Positions 12,901 to 26,440 of a DNA stretch of 64,000 bases are shown here, one piece after another. Under the pieces are notes generated by a model. That model ran no database searches, had not been told where the DNA came from, and saw nothing but the letters and a program-made list of their open reading frames with translations. The DNA is taken from NCBI RefSeq assembly GCF_043641665.1, contig NC_092200.1, positions 11,522,694-11,586,693 of the forward strand, given 5' to 3'. Within the stretch, counting starts at the first letter, position 1. Each line of letters begins with the position of its first letter. The stretch comes from Enoplosus armatus (lineage: Eukaryota > Chordata > Actinopteri > Centrarchiformes > Enoplosidae). The position numbers were made by a program, and so were the translations under genes.

Positions 12901-13430
12901 ACACTCTTTTTGGTGTATGCGTTATATTCAAAACAACAACTTTTGGGTATATTTTAGGATTTGCATTGCTTTTGGTCAAAATAACAAAATCATGTATCGT
13001 ATCTTTCAATACCATTATGTCAATAATTCAGAGCAACCAAGTGGCAGGTTTCATTTTGGAGGCCCCCTGGTGGTTGAGCTTTGCTCATGCCTTGTCATTA
13101 CTTTGTCCAGTGGGTACACATTTGACAGATTGATGTTTTCTGCCTGCATGAAGTTACTGTAATAGTACAAATTGTTGCCTTTCCAAAAGAATCACTGTTA
13201 CATGTTTCCCGGACAAAACATCCATGAATCAACTCTTACTGGCTGCTAACATATGTTATGATTCCTTGGCCATATATTCGGTTTTGAAGGCTGACATTTG
13301 GTTGAAGGACGAGATCATATAGTGTGCAGTGAAGCCCTCAGAGACAAGGAACCTAAAATGCCAACATACAGGCTGTGGAGCTGTAATCTGTCTCCAAACA
13401 CACAAAAATACTGAATGTCACAGCAAACAA

Positions 13431-13452
13431 CCCCCCCCCCCCCCACACACAC

Positions 13453-13510
<58 letters not shown>
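13431..13510. repeat. Poly-C run followed by CA microsatellite
   Basis: Fourteen C residues (13431-13444) run straight into about 33 CA units, interrupted once by CG near 13457. Frames read through it give only Thr-His or Val-Cys repeats and are artefacts. Confidence 0.95.
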
Positions 13511-13512
<2 letters not shown>

Positions 13513-15722
13513 ATGCACGCACAACAACACACAACATGTGACATGGACTGACAGCAATCATAACTCCTCCAGCAGGCTGTGAGGACTCCCATGCTCAGAA
13601 AGTCCATCACACATTGTTGACGCATGTTAAGGCAAGCCCCCCCCGACCTGCTGATTGCATTTTCACATGGTAGCTTCTTAGGATGACTGCTGCATGAATA
13701 TACCCTCTGTTGCCTCCTGTGAGCTTTGTAGGATTATTAAAGTGTGCAAATGCACATACTCTATTGTAAAAGGCAAAATCTCCCAGGCAGAAACATTAAC
13801 AATACCCACTGTATGTAGCCTTTTAGGAAATGGGACGTGTTTGACGAATAAGCTACAAAATTAAGAGATCATACTTTTATTCATCACGGGTCTGCAGACG
13901 TAAATGCAAGGTCATACTGCAAGTGACTCAGCAGCACAGCATAAAGCATAAAGCACCAGTATTACTGAAGCATGAGGCCTTTAATGAGCTTTACTCAAAC
14001 ATATGTGACCAGTTGCCTTAAAGTTGCACAAATGTGCTTGTGACCAGAGGATTGCTGATGTAAAACCCTAGTAGAGTGAGGGGTCTCACTCTACACTGGA
14101 GCCACTTAGTGACCTACAACAGAGAAATGGGACTGTACTGGGATTGTACTGGGAGAGTCCATGCCCAGTAAAGTCACTCCTCTTTCGATCCTGTCATGGT
14201 GACAGCTCCTCTGTTCTGGCTTTAGTTCACCTGATTAAAGTCAGCATTGTGAAACTAACTGTCACTTTTGTTGTCGTGTTAACACCAGCTGCCCATGTGG
14301 TTACATTTCAATGTGTTTGCTTCCTCGGCTTTAACTAAATCTTGCAGACAAAGCAAGTAAAACAGCTGTTTTACAGGCCAGATGTGTGTTATTTAAATCG
14401 CCCAGCAATGAGTGCTGAACTATAATAAGCACACTCATTTTAAGGTGCTCCACTGAGCATTCGCTACGCCGCCATATCTGCTCAAGTTAAAGATTTGAAT
14501 AATCCCTGCCTCTGACCTTCTAGCAATAATTGCCAGGACCTTATATTTCGACGCTAGGCTAATTCTAGCCATGACAGTACAGCATATACAGTAGAATGAC
14601 GTTTCTATTACTGTATATTTTTAGCTGAAATATTTTCTCACTTGTTTCTAAAAATGTGAATTTGAATCGTGACCTTACCATGTAGCTTTTAGCAGTTAAT
14701 GTTAATGCAATTTATATGCAGGCCATGACTGCACACAGGAGGGAGAGAGAACAATAGACAAGTAATAATTTCAATAAAAAGTGATGCAGTTGATCTGTAT
14801 GTCAATCTTTATTGTGTAGGAATTTTACACAGCGTGTGTGTGAATGCACCTACATGGACTGCGTGCTCTTTGGGCTTAAATATTTGCAGTACATTTGGTG
14901 TTTGTATTATCGGTGTACATTGATATGACTCTGATTAAAATACCTAAGATTGCAGAGAGACTTGCCACTGCAGAAGCATTGTGACTGTTTTCTGTACGTA
15001 TTCTATGTAGATCAAGGGTGTGACTGCAGTGAGGCACACAGGTTTCCAGCACACAAGTCCATACTGACTCATGGAGGTGTTTTGTGAGGTGAAATAGGGT
15101 CTAATATGTAGAATATGTGACTTTGAGCAGTTCCCCTGACAGTATCTATTGTAAGATGCAGCCTTAATTAGACTTAGGGTAAAGAAAGCAGCGTGATTTA
15201 TAATCTCCATAAAGTAGCCTATTATTGCAACGCTAGGTGAGCTCTTTATCTTGTTAAAATGTACCTTGTTGAGCAAGTACCACAGCCCCAGAAAGTGTTT
15301 TTGCAATGCACCACTGTCAGCGTTTTATTCCCAGAGGCTGTGTACTAATAAAGAGAGCAAACAGGCAGGTTTGCTCTGCCAGAGCACAACTCAGGAAGAC
15401 AGCAGTGGCCCTGATAGATAGATAGATAACAGAGAAACACATTATATTTATATTTAGTGTGCATTGTGTATTGATGATCTATATTTTTATTTTCTATAAT
15501 TCCTCTAATATTCTGTAGGAAATAATGTAAGTATTTGATTTCTTGCTGAACTGGAATTTGAAAGTTGAGTAAACAGTAAAGTAGTGAGATTGTTTGGGAG
15601 ACAGACAGAGACGTGAATCTGAGAGATAGACGCTGGATTCATTGGGATGTTTTCATTTCTCTCTGAGGTTAATTGCACTGTAACTGGCTTTGTGAATGGA
15701 GCAGCCAGCCAACACAGTGCCG

Positions 15723-15745
15723 CCTCCTCCTCCTCCTCCTCCTCT
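15723..15745. repeat. CCT trinucleotide tract
   Basis: About seven CCT units lie just upstream of the CpG-rich myrip promoter region. A second, longer CCT tract occurs at 15961-15999. Such polypurine/polypyrimidine tracts often flank vertebrate promoters. Confidence 0.8.
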
Positions 15746-15849
15746 AGGAGCAGCAGTGCCAGATTGGAGCGCAGGATGTCCAGGTGCCAGCAGAACAAAA
15801 AAAGGGATTAGATATCAGATCAGCTAAGCACGAAACAGACCCAACTATC

Positions 15850-16236
15850 TGTGGTTCCCACATTTCCCTCACGGCTCCATCCCGACGCCGCTCTGTGTCA
15901 CCATGAACACAGGAAGAATCAAGGTTGGGTGCCAATCCCTCACCTCGCTCGCCGTGCGCCCTCCCTCCTCCTCCTCCTCCTCCTCCTTCTTCCTCCTCCG
16001 TGTAATACAAACCTCGTGATCGCCCATTCAGCGATTCCTGCGTTTGCTGCTTTGGGGGGTAAAAAATAAGCCGACTCGCCGAAGGGCAGGCAAGCCAAAA
16101 GTATCTGGGAGACAGACAGGTGTCGCGGAAGTTTACACTTGCAGAGGCGCATCCCTCCGCGTCTTTTTTTTGTCATTATCTGGGATAACGTGAAAGAGAC
16201 TGTCACTGGCGGTCATCCGGCACCCACTGATCCTGT
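15850..16236 (+). promoter_or_regulatory. myrip: CpG-rich promoter and probable non-coding first exon of myrip
   Basis: This segment is far richer in CpG than its AT-rich surroundings, with runs such as GACGCCGCTC, CTCGCTCGCCGTGCGCC, GTCGCGGAAG and CTCCGCGTC. That is typical of an unmethylated vertebrate promoter. It ends at an excellent splice donor, TCCTGT|GTAAGT, with the intron starting at 16237. The next downstream acceptor joined to a convincing start codon is at 24512, in the myrip exon. I therefore infer that the transcript starts here with an untranslated exon. The exact start site is not visible; an AT-rich TAAAAAATAA lies at 16060-16069. The CCT tract (15961-15999) lies within it. 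A lone ATG at 15903 opens only a short frame. Confidence 0.55.
15961..15999. repeat. CCT/CTT polypyrimidine tract in the myrip promoter
   Basis: About ten CCT units, with two CTT variants, lie inside the CpG-rich region. The minus strand reads as poly-GGA and produces spurious Glu/Gly/Arg-rich frames. Confidence 0.85.
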
Positions 16237-19200
16237 GTAAGTGATTCTCCACATCAACTCACTGCGAATAGGTGAATGTTAGCCTGTTGTAATGAGCAGG
16301 AAGGAATGGAGACTGAAACATGAGCCTCAGAGTCAGGTGTCTGCTCTAGATGTGTGATCCGGAGGCTCGCTGCATGCATGCTTGCATACCTTTAATATGA
16401 AAATGCACGTTTCTGCGAAATGTCTCTGATCACTGATCTTCACTGCCGTTTGCTGCGAGCTGCCTGCTTCTCTGCCCATACATAGGTGCTAAAGCTGACA
16501 TGTGTCCCCGCAGGGTTTCACACTGATGTTGTCATGCAGTCAGCTAATGTGGCAAGCTGAATGACATGAATAGGTGCTGGTTTTCAGATGAGGAAAGTGC
16601 GGATGTGAGGGGCGTGTAATCAGGTGAATTTGCCTCACAGCTCCTGACACAGTCCAGAGAGCTGAAAAGAAAACTAAAAACAGGTCCAGGAGGTGCAGGA
16701 TGTGACTCATCTTTGTGTGTCGGGACACTCGTACACGTTTTGGTTTAATTAGCAGGAGTCATGTTTTGCCTCAGAGGCTGCAGAAAACCCCAAAGGTATG
16801 CAGACTGAAAATCCTTATTTGGCAGCCCCTCTGAGTGGGTGTGCAGGTGGGTTTATTTCTGCTGTTTTGTTTTGTCACCTGTTGACAATAACACTAGGTC
16901 ATCTTGGGAACCGTTTTAGGGAGACACCATGATTGCATTCACCCACATACTTGGGTGAATCAGTCTGCTATTCTGAGCAATTCATTCAAGGAAGAAAAAA
17001 TGAAGAGAGAGAGAGATCACTCAGCCAGAATTACAAACCCATTCTTCTCAACACAGTCGTTCTCAACAGTTTGTCACATGCACAATGACTCAGAGGAAGA
17101 TTCAATTAGCATCTGTTTTGATTCTAACACTTCGGGTCAAAATGTGTTTGCATGTATGTGTACTGTGTGTGTGTGTGTTTTCACAGATCAGCTGCAGTGC
17201 TCTCACCTTGCCAGCCTCCTCTCTTGCTCTGCATAGAGTGGTAATTGGCCAGGTAGTGATGGATGTGACACAGCAGGTAGATGTCAAACAGTGACAAATG
17301 ATCAAGGGGCTCTTCCTCATATTGAGCCGCCGGACAGGATTGTGGGTACAGCACAGGAAGTGGTGCATCTTCACCAAACATGAAGTCTTATTAAGCAAGT
17401 TTAACACTCCCACAGTTGATTGGCACACACACCTATTTAAGGTGGGAATATTTTTATCCACAGTGTTGGCTTATTTATTTCTTTTTTCAGAGAACGCAAT
17501 GGTGCTTTTATTCTTTTGCTAATTTTGCAGTTGTATTTAGTGACACATGACAAGGAAAACATCATCCGAAATAGCAGTACTATAATAGACCTTTTCCACA
17601 GCAGACATTTGTAGAAAAGCTCAGGTGTTACTAATAACATTAATGATGGCTATGTTCTATTAAAGTGTCCCAGAGAGCCGTGACAGTGAGCCCGCATGTA
17701 CAATACCAGGACCCTGAAACTGAAGCAGCTAAATGGAATTCAGCCATCATTGATTTTATTAGTTACACCTGTGCTTTTCCTTTGGTGACACTTCAAAATG
17801 TCTTCTGTGAAAAAGGCCCAAACATCAGCAGTAGAAATGATGTAACAGGTATGCATGTCATTTACCTTACATTTTCAAGTAAGGTCCAAGATTCTTTTCT
17901 ACTGCTGACATGTTTCAACTCTCTCTGTGTGGTGTAGTGTAGCTACTTCCCATGTGTTCAAATAAGGTGTGTATGTCAGAAAGGTTCTGGCCACATTTCA
18001 ACATCCACAGTATGTCATACAGATCATTTGCTTTTCATAGACATTACTTTTTTGTCCCTGTAGCTTGACGGTTTGCTTCAGTGGTGGTGGAGAAGGGTTT
18101 TTACCACATAAAAAAAGGGATGTTAATGCATATTATCTATTGTAATTATCGCTGATATTGCTTTTTAAAGGCAATATCGGCCATATTCTGCATATTATAC
18201 AGATTTTTTGCAATCATTTCCCTGCCGTAACTCATTTGCAGATGCTTATGGCGTTTGTAACCACTTACACCACTCTTCCCTGAAGGATGTTAGGGTTATT
18301 CATACAAATATGAATGAGGTTTCTTGGTGTTCTCATAAATTCATGACTGCTGACAGGCCTGTTCACACTATGCACTGTGCTTCCTTACGTTACAGCTGGT
18401 CAGATGGTGGAGCAGTTGGAGGAATAGAAATTAAGCTGACATGCAGAATGTGCCCTCAGCTAAAAGCACCATAGAATAGTCCTGTTGTCCGCTATTCTTG
18501 TTGCTTCTCTTTTCTCTCCTCTTGGTGTCATTTTGACAGATACTGGTCATATCCTGGGTTGCAAAACACATGTTTCTGCTGTCATGTGGACGTAGGAAGA
18601 CAAACGACCAGAGAGACAAAGAAAGGCCATCACTCACAAAAACAGAGCTTGGGTTTTTAAAGGAGTTGCAGTGAGCCATTCCCACATATTTTCAAACCCC
18701 CTAACCCTAAACCCACAGTGTACAAGTGGAATCTCCAGCACATATTTCCCATTCATAAATGCGTCACACAAACACGCTAATACAGAATGAATGGCTGTTA
18801 ATGCAGATCTGCAGAGTCAGTTCACTGTGTTCACCTTCAGTCCAAATAGTCATTTCAGTGAAGTCGTTCTCAATCTCCTTCCCTCTGGCTGTGACGAAAC
18901 GCTGATCCAATGGAGAGTGTCTAAAACAAGCAGTTCATTTAGCGCTTGGCTGCACCTGCCCTTTTAGTGCTCCAACAGGGCCTTGTCCTCAGCTCGCCCG
19001 TCCGCTGCTGACTCTCTGAGGTGATAGACGCCAGCAGAGCCAAGTGCTCTGCAGCGCCATGTAGGATGTGGTTTTGTGTGTTTTTATTTGCTGTATTTGG
19101 GATGGGATTATCACTGTGTACATATTTTCATTCAAGACGTGGCTGATTGATGCACACGGTGTGTCCTTTGGGGGGGAAATACAGGTTCCTGTTCATTCTC

Positions 19201-22200
19201 CTGAGATGTATCAGTATGACCTATTTTCCCTCTAAAGCCATTCTCTCTCTCTCAGTCTGAACGTGTTGCTGTTGTAAGCTGACAGTATTACACTGGCACA
19301 CTTCATTGTAGTGCCACTCAAAATGTGACAATAGTGACCAAAGTTATATTTGTATATTTTGTAACAATTGTTGGGTGTGTTTCAACTCAGATAATGATGC
19401 TGTTAACAGTAAACCACTTGTCTTCAAAACTAATTCACATATGGATTGTTCAAAGGTTACAACTGATGAAATAATGAGCTGTAAAAGAGCATTTTACAAG
19501 ACTTACTTCCAATCATCTGGCTGATTGGTACCTGCAGCAGCCGGCTGTAGATTTACAAAGTAAATCAAAATCATTTAAGTCCCCATAATTCCCTGGATGC
19601 AGCTCTGAAAATAAGAGACACAAGATCCTCGTGGGGAAAATGAGCTGCTGCAGCCGTGACTACCATGAGTATATAGAAAATACCAAGTGAAACTAAAACA
19701 CAGAAGACAGTTTCAACAATAGGAAAGTGTTAAAAAATGTATGTAATGTTTGTATTGATTCTATAGCCCTGTAGGATGTAGAGAACTTAAGTGAGACAAA
19801 GAAAGAATTTTTTTTTATCTAGAATGAGTGCCACATGAAAATACAGCAAAAAGTGTATTACTCTTACAATACATATTTTATACTTACTTTGCAAAGGACT
19901 TTTTGTGACATGATTGTATTTACAGATCTTATCTTTCCCGAAACTGTGGTTGTCATGCGCAGAATGCGAGAATTTCTAAAATGTTGCCCCTGAACGTAAT
20001 TTGGGGTTTTGCAGAATCATCTAACATTGACATTGTTGTCTAGTGATAGGGTTGGATAAATTGTATGTGCTGAGACGTGCACACATACAGGTAAACTGTA
20101 CTGATCAGAGACTGTGTGATCAACAGGAATGTAATAATCCCCAGTATAGTGTTTATCAGCTGAGGTCAGGGCTGTTTGGGAAATGTGTTCTATGCAATCT
20201 AATAGCTGCTGGTAAAAAAAAGACAGCGTGAACCTCCGAGAGGTAGAGTCCACTTTTACATCATCTAACCAAGATGGTGTTCAGTTTAGCTGACAACCAC
20301 TCTTCACAGAGACATCTGAACGAAATTGGTGGAGCACTGAACCACAGAGAGATTCTCCAATCAGTGTCACTTAAGGCTTGTCTGTTGGAATAGCCCACAC
20401 TGTGTACAGACTGATAGCTCATCTGTGCTGTTGTTGAGGTGTGTTAGTGTTTCTGCAGGTGTGGTGACAATGCTCCATGGAGCAAGCGTAGATGTGATAC
20501 ATAATGTGCATGTGTGTACATTGTGTGCGCCAAGTGAAAAATGGATTGGCTGTGTGTACAGTTGCTGCCCTCAAGTATGTGCGTCACTAAAGCTTCAGAG
20601 GCAGACACTCTCACAGACATAAAGGATGCTCCATCCCCATCTTTGACACCACTCACTATAAAATGGAGGCCTGAATAATTGCCTTCCCCTGTGGCTATAC
20701 ATTAATGGCCATACAGTAATGGTGCATTAATCTCCTCTATACCTTAGGGGAGTAACAGGGACTGAAGACAAACATGTTAGACCAGCCAGTCGCGTTTGGT
20801 GTTGTAATATGTTGCAGAGCAGCTGCTAATTTTAGTTTCTTCATAGACTCATTTAGGGCTGAGAAGTTGTGAATGTGGTTTTCTTCGCAAGACACAGAGC
20901 TCTACAGTGCAGTGCTGTGAGGAAGTCTTCACCACCTCTTCATTTTTCAGGATTTTTGCAGAAATGTCACTCTAAAATGAGCTGAGATACTGCTGTGGGT
21001 TCCAGTCATAAATAAAGAGTCTAAGGGAAGAATCTGAGACCATGATAGTCAATGTTCAGCTGTGAAAAAGATACACCCCCATTGCTTCCAATCATGTCAA
21101 TAGTTACTGTATACAGGCCAAATTTTGTTGGACGTTGTAAGATTGTTAGACATGATATTGGTTATATTTAAGACACTAGTTTAAATTAAAATTTGTGTTA
21201 ATATGTGTGATAATATCATCCTCACCTGCAACAAAATCAAACAAGGTAGCTTCTATATTTTTGATGGCTCTGGATAGAACTTTAGGATTGATGATGTGTG
21301 ATTCACTTTGCATGATATTTGAGATCACTATTATTGCAAATCCTCAAAGGAGTAGTTCAACATTGTGGGAAATATACTTTTTTGTTTTGTTGTTGAGAGT
21401 TAGATGACAAGATTAATACCACTCTTGCCTGGGAAACAGCCAGCAGCTGCTTAGCTTAGCTTAGCATAAAGACTGGAAACAGAGGGAAATGGCTAGCTTG
21501 TCCGGCACTTAACCAACAGTATAAAACACAACCTGTCGTTTTTGCGCTTTTGTACGGATTAAACAAATTAAATATTAGTCTTTATTTTAAGCTAAGCTAA
21601 CCAGCTGCTTGTTTGTAGCTTCATATTTACTGTATAGATGTGAGAGTGGTATTGATCATTTCATCACCTGACCGATGGCCATGATTGAGCACTTTTTTTT
21701 TGCTACTTTCGCTTACTGATACAGTGAAGCTAGGGCAACTTCCTGCTCATCTTGGACACACAAAAATGAAACTGTACTAAATATTGGTATCATTTTGTTC
21801 CTCAGATTACTTGTAATTGCTACTAGGACCCACAAACGAATACTGTCAAAGTCAGAACTCTGCAAAATTCAAGGAAATTGCTTGAGGGTTTTCACCATAC
21901 TGCACCATCAGGATAGGAATATTTTTGTGATCATTTTTATTGCCACCAATCAAACTAATTCACCAGCAACATTAGAATGGGGATGGAAGAAGGTTTTAAG
22001 AGGACATTACATATCTTACTGTAAAGAAAATGGGCGTCTTTATGGCACCTTGAGCATGGGGGTGTGCCAACAGGCTAGGGTAATACAATCCATTGCCTGT
22101 GATATGTAGGATCAGTCAGTATGTGTGGAGAAATGCTGGCACGTGTGCGTCCACATGAGTGTGTATTTGAACACTTTGTGTATAAAATGTGATGCCGTCA

Positions 22201-24511
22201 GACTGGATAGCCTTTCCAGAGGCGAGGGCAAGGTCTCGTATCACAGCGGCTGAATGAGGAGCGTTTGCGAATGGCATTGTGACAGTCTGTGTTTACACTG
22301 TGTGATACCAAATGTCTGAGACTGAGCGATTTTACAGCTTTTTTTCCACTGTAGCTGAGAATGTGACAAAAGCTCTTTCTCACATTTTATGTGTGTGTTT
22401 GCAATTGCCCTTGTGGATTATTATATTCCTACTTGACTCATAAAAGCATCTGATGGAGATATCTGCAAGGATGAAATGATAATAACAGATAATGAAGATG
22501 ATGATAACTTGAAAAACAATATTCCTCTGCTTTCGGTGATAGTTTTCATCAAAATGACAACCACTCAGACAAATGAACTGAAGTTTACTTCACTGTGTAG
22601 ATGCTCGGGGACATCCAGCAGTGATTGATAATATTAAAATGTGACTTGGGAATAAATGGAGCTCAGTCACCCAGTAAAACATGACTTGTTGGTCTACATA
22701 AGCTGGATCACTCGCTTTTCTGTTTTTGTAAAATCTGCCAAAGTTCACCAGCAGTGTGTCTTGAGACGGGCCCTGAGCTGAACTGGATTTATGAGTAATA
22801 TGCTGAGCGAGAGGAGAGACGCTCTGTCGATGAAGCTATTGGCCCAATAATAGAATCGACATAATTGTCTGGCCTTCTGAGTCATCATTGCTCTCTCCAC
22901 TGGCAGTGCTCTCCCATCTTGTTTAGACGCTGCAGTTAATGGACCTTCTCCTTCTGTCCATCTCCCCATCTGTCTCTGCTTCTCTCTTCCTCCTGTCATC
23001 CCTCTGTTTATTTCTATGGGCCGGCCCTCCATCTCACCTCTCCATCATCCTTTCTCCCCTTCTTTGCTCATGTCCGTCTCACCCCACACATGACAAATGT
23101 CAGACTTGTTTTTAAGTTAGTTCACTCACAAACTTAGTCAGGTCTCTAACCTTTAAAATATGAAGCGATTTACTGTAAAACCTTTATTGAATGTGGTTTA
23201 CGGTCAACTATCAAAAAGTCAAATACCACAAAAGATTTCACCAATATGCTGTGTAGCTGAATATCTTATTTTAACGCCCTAGTTAATGTAAGGTTTGCAA
23301 CTGGATTGCTGCCAAGTGCTAGAACAAACACCCACTGTGCCACATACCAGACAAGCCAAAAAAAACAGAATCCCACAGGCTCCTCACAGCTACCTGCCTG
23401 CTTTGCATATTGTATACAAATATACAATTTTATTACACAGAAGGCGAATAGATGCAGACAAACAGAATTGTGTCGTCATAAACGCACTCTTAAATGTCTC
23501 AACAAAACAAAGAAAAGTTAAGTTGCAGTCTGTAGTTATTGTGTACATCGATGCATTGAAGTTCAAATTTAAGTTTGATGAACACAAACCACAATTCCCC
23601 TTCCAGTATTCATTTGCGTTACAGTAATCAGTTATTGTGTTCATTAATGATAGCCTAATTGCTTAAAGTTGTTTCTAAAAATCAGGTTTTCGTTATATAC
23701 AAGGAAATTCAATGTTCCTTGTGGCTCTTGTAAATCCCACCAACACCGTGTTTTTGCCTCCTTTTCATAGGTGGAGAATTTTCCCTGCAAAACTGACGCA
23801 GATAGTGTGACCTCAGTAAAAGCAGCGTAATCATCCGCTGTTAACATGTCTCCTCCTAATATTTGCCCTTATGCAATGAGGAGAGACACTCCAGCCTGGT
23901 GCATCTGTTTGATAAATACAGCACGTGTTTGAGGTAAAATAGGCCACATCTGTGTGCAAAAAAGTAAAATTTGGCCCTGAGTGTATTTGCTCATCACGTT
24001 TTAAAGATGAAGTTACTGTTTTATAGCATATCACAAATATTATCAGAACATTTCCAGTCTTTGTGGTTTGTGGTGGGCAGTATTTGTTTTCTTGGTTAAC
24101 AAGTTCACATCCACTCATCCACTTTTCAGCTGCTCAGAGATCAGAGTTTATGCTGCAGGCAAGCAACTGGCTCCACAATATATTTTGTTCACAAGTCGTA
24201 AAAGCAAACATTGCAGCATTATATGCATGGTGAGGTTGTGCCTTTTCAGTGGACCTTTATGTTAAATCTCTGCTCTATCAGGCTTGCTGTTGTCAAAATG
24301 TGACTTTTATATTTCTGTTCATTATACCATAAGCTGTGCCAGAGAACTATTGATGTGGTAATTCTTTAGCCAATAGAGGTTGATGAAAGTCATAAATGAC
24401 TGAATACCAGGTGTACAAGAGACACTTTAAGTGTCAGCTCAAAAGAAGAGAGCAGATTCCACAAATGCCCAAACACATTTTTAATTTCTCCATCCCTCTG
24501 TCTTCCTCCAG
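16237..24511 (+). other. myrip: Myrip intron 1 (inferred)
   Basis: This is the inferred 8.3-kb intron between the GTAAGT donor at 16237 and the acceptor TCTTCCTCCAG ending at 24511. It contains one family A MITE (21345-21670). I see no other supported gene; the open frames in both strands lack splice-site context and recognisable products. The placement depends on the first exon being correctly assigned. Confidence 0.5.
21345..21670. mobile_element. MITE-like element, family A, second copy
   Basis: It starts CAAAGGAGTAGTTCAACATT, the terminal sequence of the family; the end of the 45738-45935 copy is its reverse complement. It carries the internal TTAGCTTAGCATAAAGACTG block followed by GAAACAGAGGGAAATGGC, and then the opposing AAGCTAAGCTAA block near 21590. 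The right end is eroded and the target site cannot be defined. It is non-coding. Confidence 0.75.
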
Positions 24512-24610
24512 GGTTGTCCCAGCCTCGGCCCCCGGAGCAGCAGAGCCCGTGCCTCTCCTCGTCCTCCCCTCTTGGACCAGCAGCAGCTCAGCGTGGCGAG
24601 GCCAGGAGCG
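24512..24610 (+). other. myrip: 5' untranslated part of myrip exon 2
   Basis: GC-rich leader sequence lies between the acceptor at 24510-24511 and the ATG. It contains no ATG and no stop in the coding frame that matters. It reads through a cluster of CAGCAGCAGCTCAG-type triplets. The polypyrimidine tract before it (CATCCCTCTGTCTTCCTCC) is a strong acceptor. Confidence 0.75.
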
Positions 24611-24720
24611 ATGGGCCGGAAGCTGGACCTGTCGGGCCTGACGGACGACGAGGCGGAGCACGTCTTGAAGGTGGTCCAGCGGGACATGAAGCTGCGGAAG
24701 AAGGAGGAGGAGAGGCTGAG
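24611..24720 (+). CDS. myrip: Myrip (myosin VIIA and Rab interacting protein), first coding exon
   Basis: The ATG at 24611 (context GAGCGATGG, a good Kozak match) opens 36 codons plus two bases. They start [13 protein letters not shown] and end Lys-Lys-Glu-Glu-Glu-Arg-Leu before a GTGAGA donor at 24721. From recall, this is the opening of MYRIP/Slac2-c. The paralogue melanophilin opens with Gly-Lys-Lys-Leu-Asp-Leu-Ser-Lys-Leu and fits less well. The segment is the first amphipathic helix of the Rab-binding (Slp homology) domain, which grips GTP-bound Rab27a on melanosomes and secretory granules; later parts of the protein bind myosin VIIa/Va and actin. The exon begins at 24512, after TCTTCCTCCAG, so 99 bases are leader without an upstream ATG. 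The remaining exons, including the FYVE-like zinc finger, are not in the window. Confidence 0.9.
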
Positions 24721-26440
24721 GTGAGACGGGATTCCCCTGTCATCACTTTTTCTAGTACTTTTATACATTTGAGGCAACACACACAGCGAGGAGAGGAGCT
24801 GATGAGGAGAGATGGCATTTGCCTGTGAGCCAAAATGACCAGATATAGTGGTTTGACAGCTGACAAAGACACTCACCATGTGTTAGAAATGTCTAGGGTT
24901 CAAAAAAGCTAACACGTCTGAGTCTGCCAACAAAACTCCCGGTTGTCGGGTAGTAATGACAAGTTTGCTTTTGTGCACTTTTATGTGAAGTCTAAGACCC
25001 ATTATTTAAAAATTACTACACATTTGGAGTGTAAATCTCTTATTATAATTGTAAACACATATGCAGTGTGCTAGCTTTACAGCTATACAGATGTAGCAAC
25101 AGTAACCGGGGGGTTCGGAATTAGCAAATGGTCAATTGCAGGTTTTAGGCAAACTCAAAATAACAGCAAATCTTCACAAAATACTTCATGGTAAATTTAA
25201 TCCATCTGTTGGTGAACTAGGACAGCTGCTCATGCTATCTTTCCAGCTGCAGTTATTTCTTTACAGGCAGTATGGTTTATCACAGCACAGTTGGGGGCTG
25301 TGAGGAGGAAGATGCTTGTCTTGTATTTTCTGCTCGCGGGCTGTCAGGTCTGTGGGGGTCACTCGGTCTGGGGGCCTCGAGGCTCTGCTCCGGTGTCACA
25401 GCTTCTTACTTAACATGCGACAAGTGCTGGCCTGTTCCTCCTCCGCACCTCCTGCCCTTCACTTCCTACCCTCCCTGTGACAGCCAGCAGTCAGAGGGGA
25501 TTCAGTTCGGTTGTGACAGGCCTCCATGGGGGTTTGGCCATCAAACGGGTGATCTGCTTTGTGTTGTTTCAGCAGAACTACAGGGGGAAGTTTTAGTATT
25601 AAAGCTCCAGTGTATCTAATGTCACAACAAAATCCAAAATATGTTTCTTGCTGCGTTTTAAGTTTGGTTGTGCCCTATAATTTAAAAAAAACAAATATGC
25701 TCCTTTAACAAGCCTACCTACCAGGCCTCAGCATCAGCGATTTTGTTGTGGAGATTTTATGTCTTTCTTCAGATTTGAACGGTGATCCTCAGTGGTTTTG
25801 TGTTCTTGAGTGGATGCCATGGGTGATTAGGCTGCTTACTTAGAACACAAAACATCTTAGCTGTACTCTGAGGGGCATAGCGAAGTTGTTGCACAACCCA
25901 GATAGCAGGCGTTGGTCTGCGCTGCCTCAAACTCCACTTATTTTCCCAGAAATCACTTTCAAAGCAAAGATGGTGTATTCCCAAATTACTGGGCTGTAAA
26001 ATGTTCTCCCACCAAGCTGTCATGAATGATCAAAAAGAAGTTATGCCTCTCAGGCTTTTATTACTGCTGGTAAATGCAAAAAGATGAGCGGATTAACGTT
26101 GATGTAGTAGCAGGCAGATATCTATTAGACAACAGTTCTTCATAAAAGCAAGCAGACTCTGTTTTTGCAGCCTTATTGAGTTATTATGACTTGTTAGATG
26201 TTTTAAAAGCTAGGTTTCCAAAGTAGATACTAGATGCAAACTGACTGAGTCAAATTAGCTTGTGTTGGCAGCTAAAAGTGCTGACACATTTGACATACAG
26301 ATTTATTTCCCTCTTGTTTTGTTTTAATTTGTGTATTTACTATTAAATGTTTCTTCAGGCAGTGCCTCCTGAAAACCTAATTGATGTCTCAACTCCCTCA
26401 GCGTCAGTGTTTAATACACTCTCTTTTTGTAATTTATTCA

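Larger units (their letters stand above)
3351..15849. other. Intergenic region between two divergently transcribed genes
   Basis: This stretch separates the minus-strand secreted-protein gene from the plus-strand myrip gene. It carries a GA-rich tract near 3640-3664, a decayed repeat near 5564-5800, a MITE-like element at 5852-6254, a second repeat family at 9535-9983 and a CA microsatellite at 13444-13510. Open frames such as 7061-7531 and 12857-13162 show no recognisable protein and no coding-like composition. I see no exon with paired splice sites that extends a known protein. Confidence 0.6.

Noticed and set aside
25272..25619. GC-rich 115-codon frame shortly after the myrip exon, considered as the next exon
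   Set aside because: It lacks the Cys-pair zinc-finger pattern expected next in MYRIP and has no acceptor/donor pair in the needed phase.
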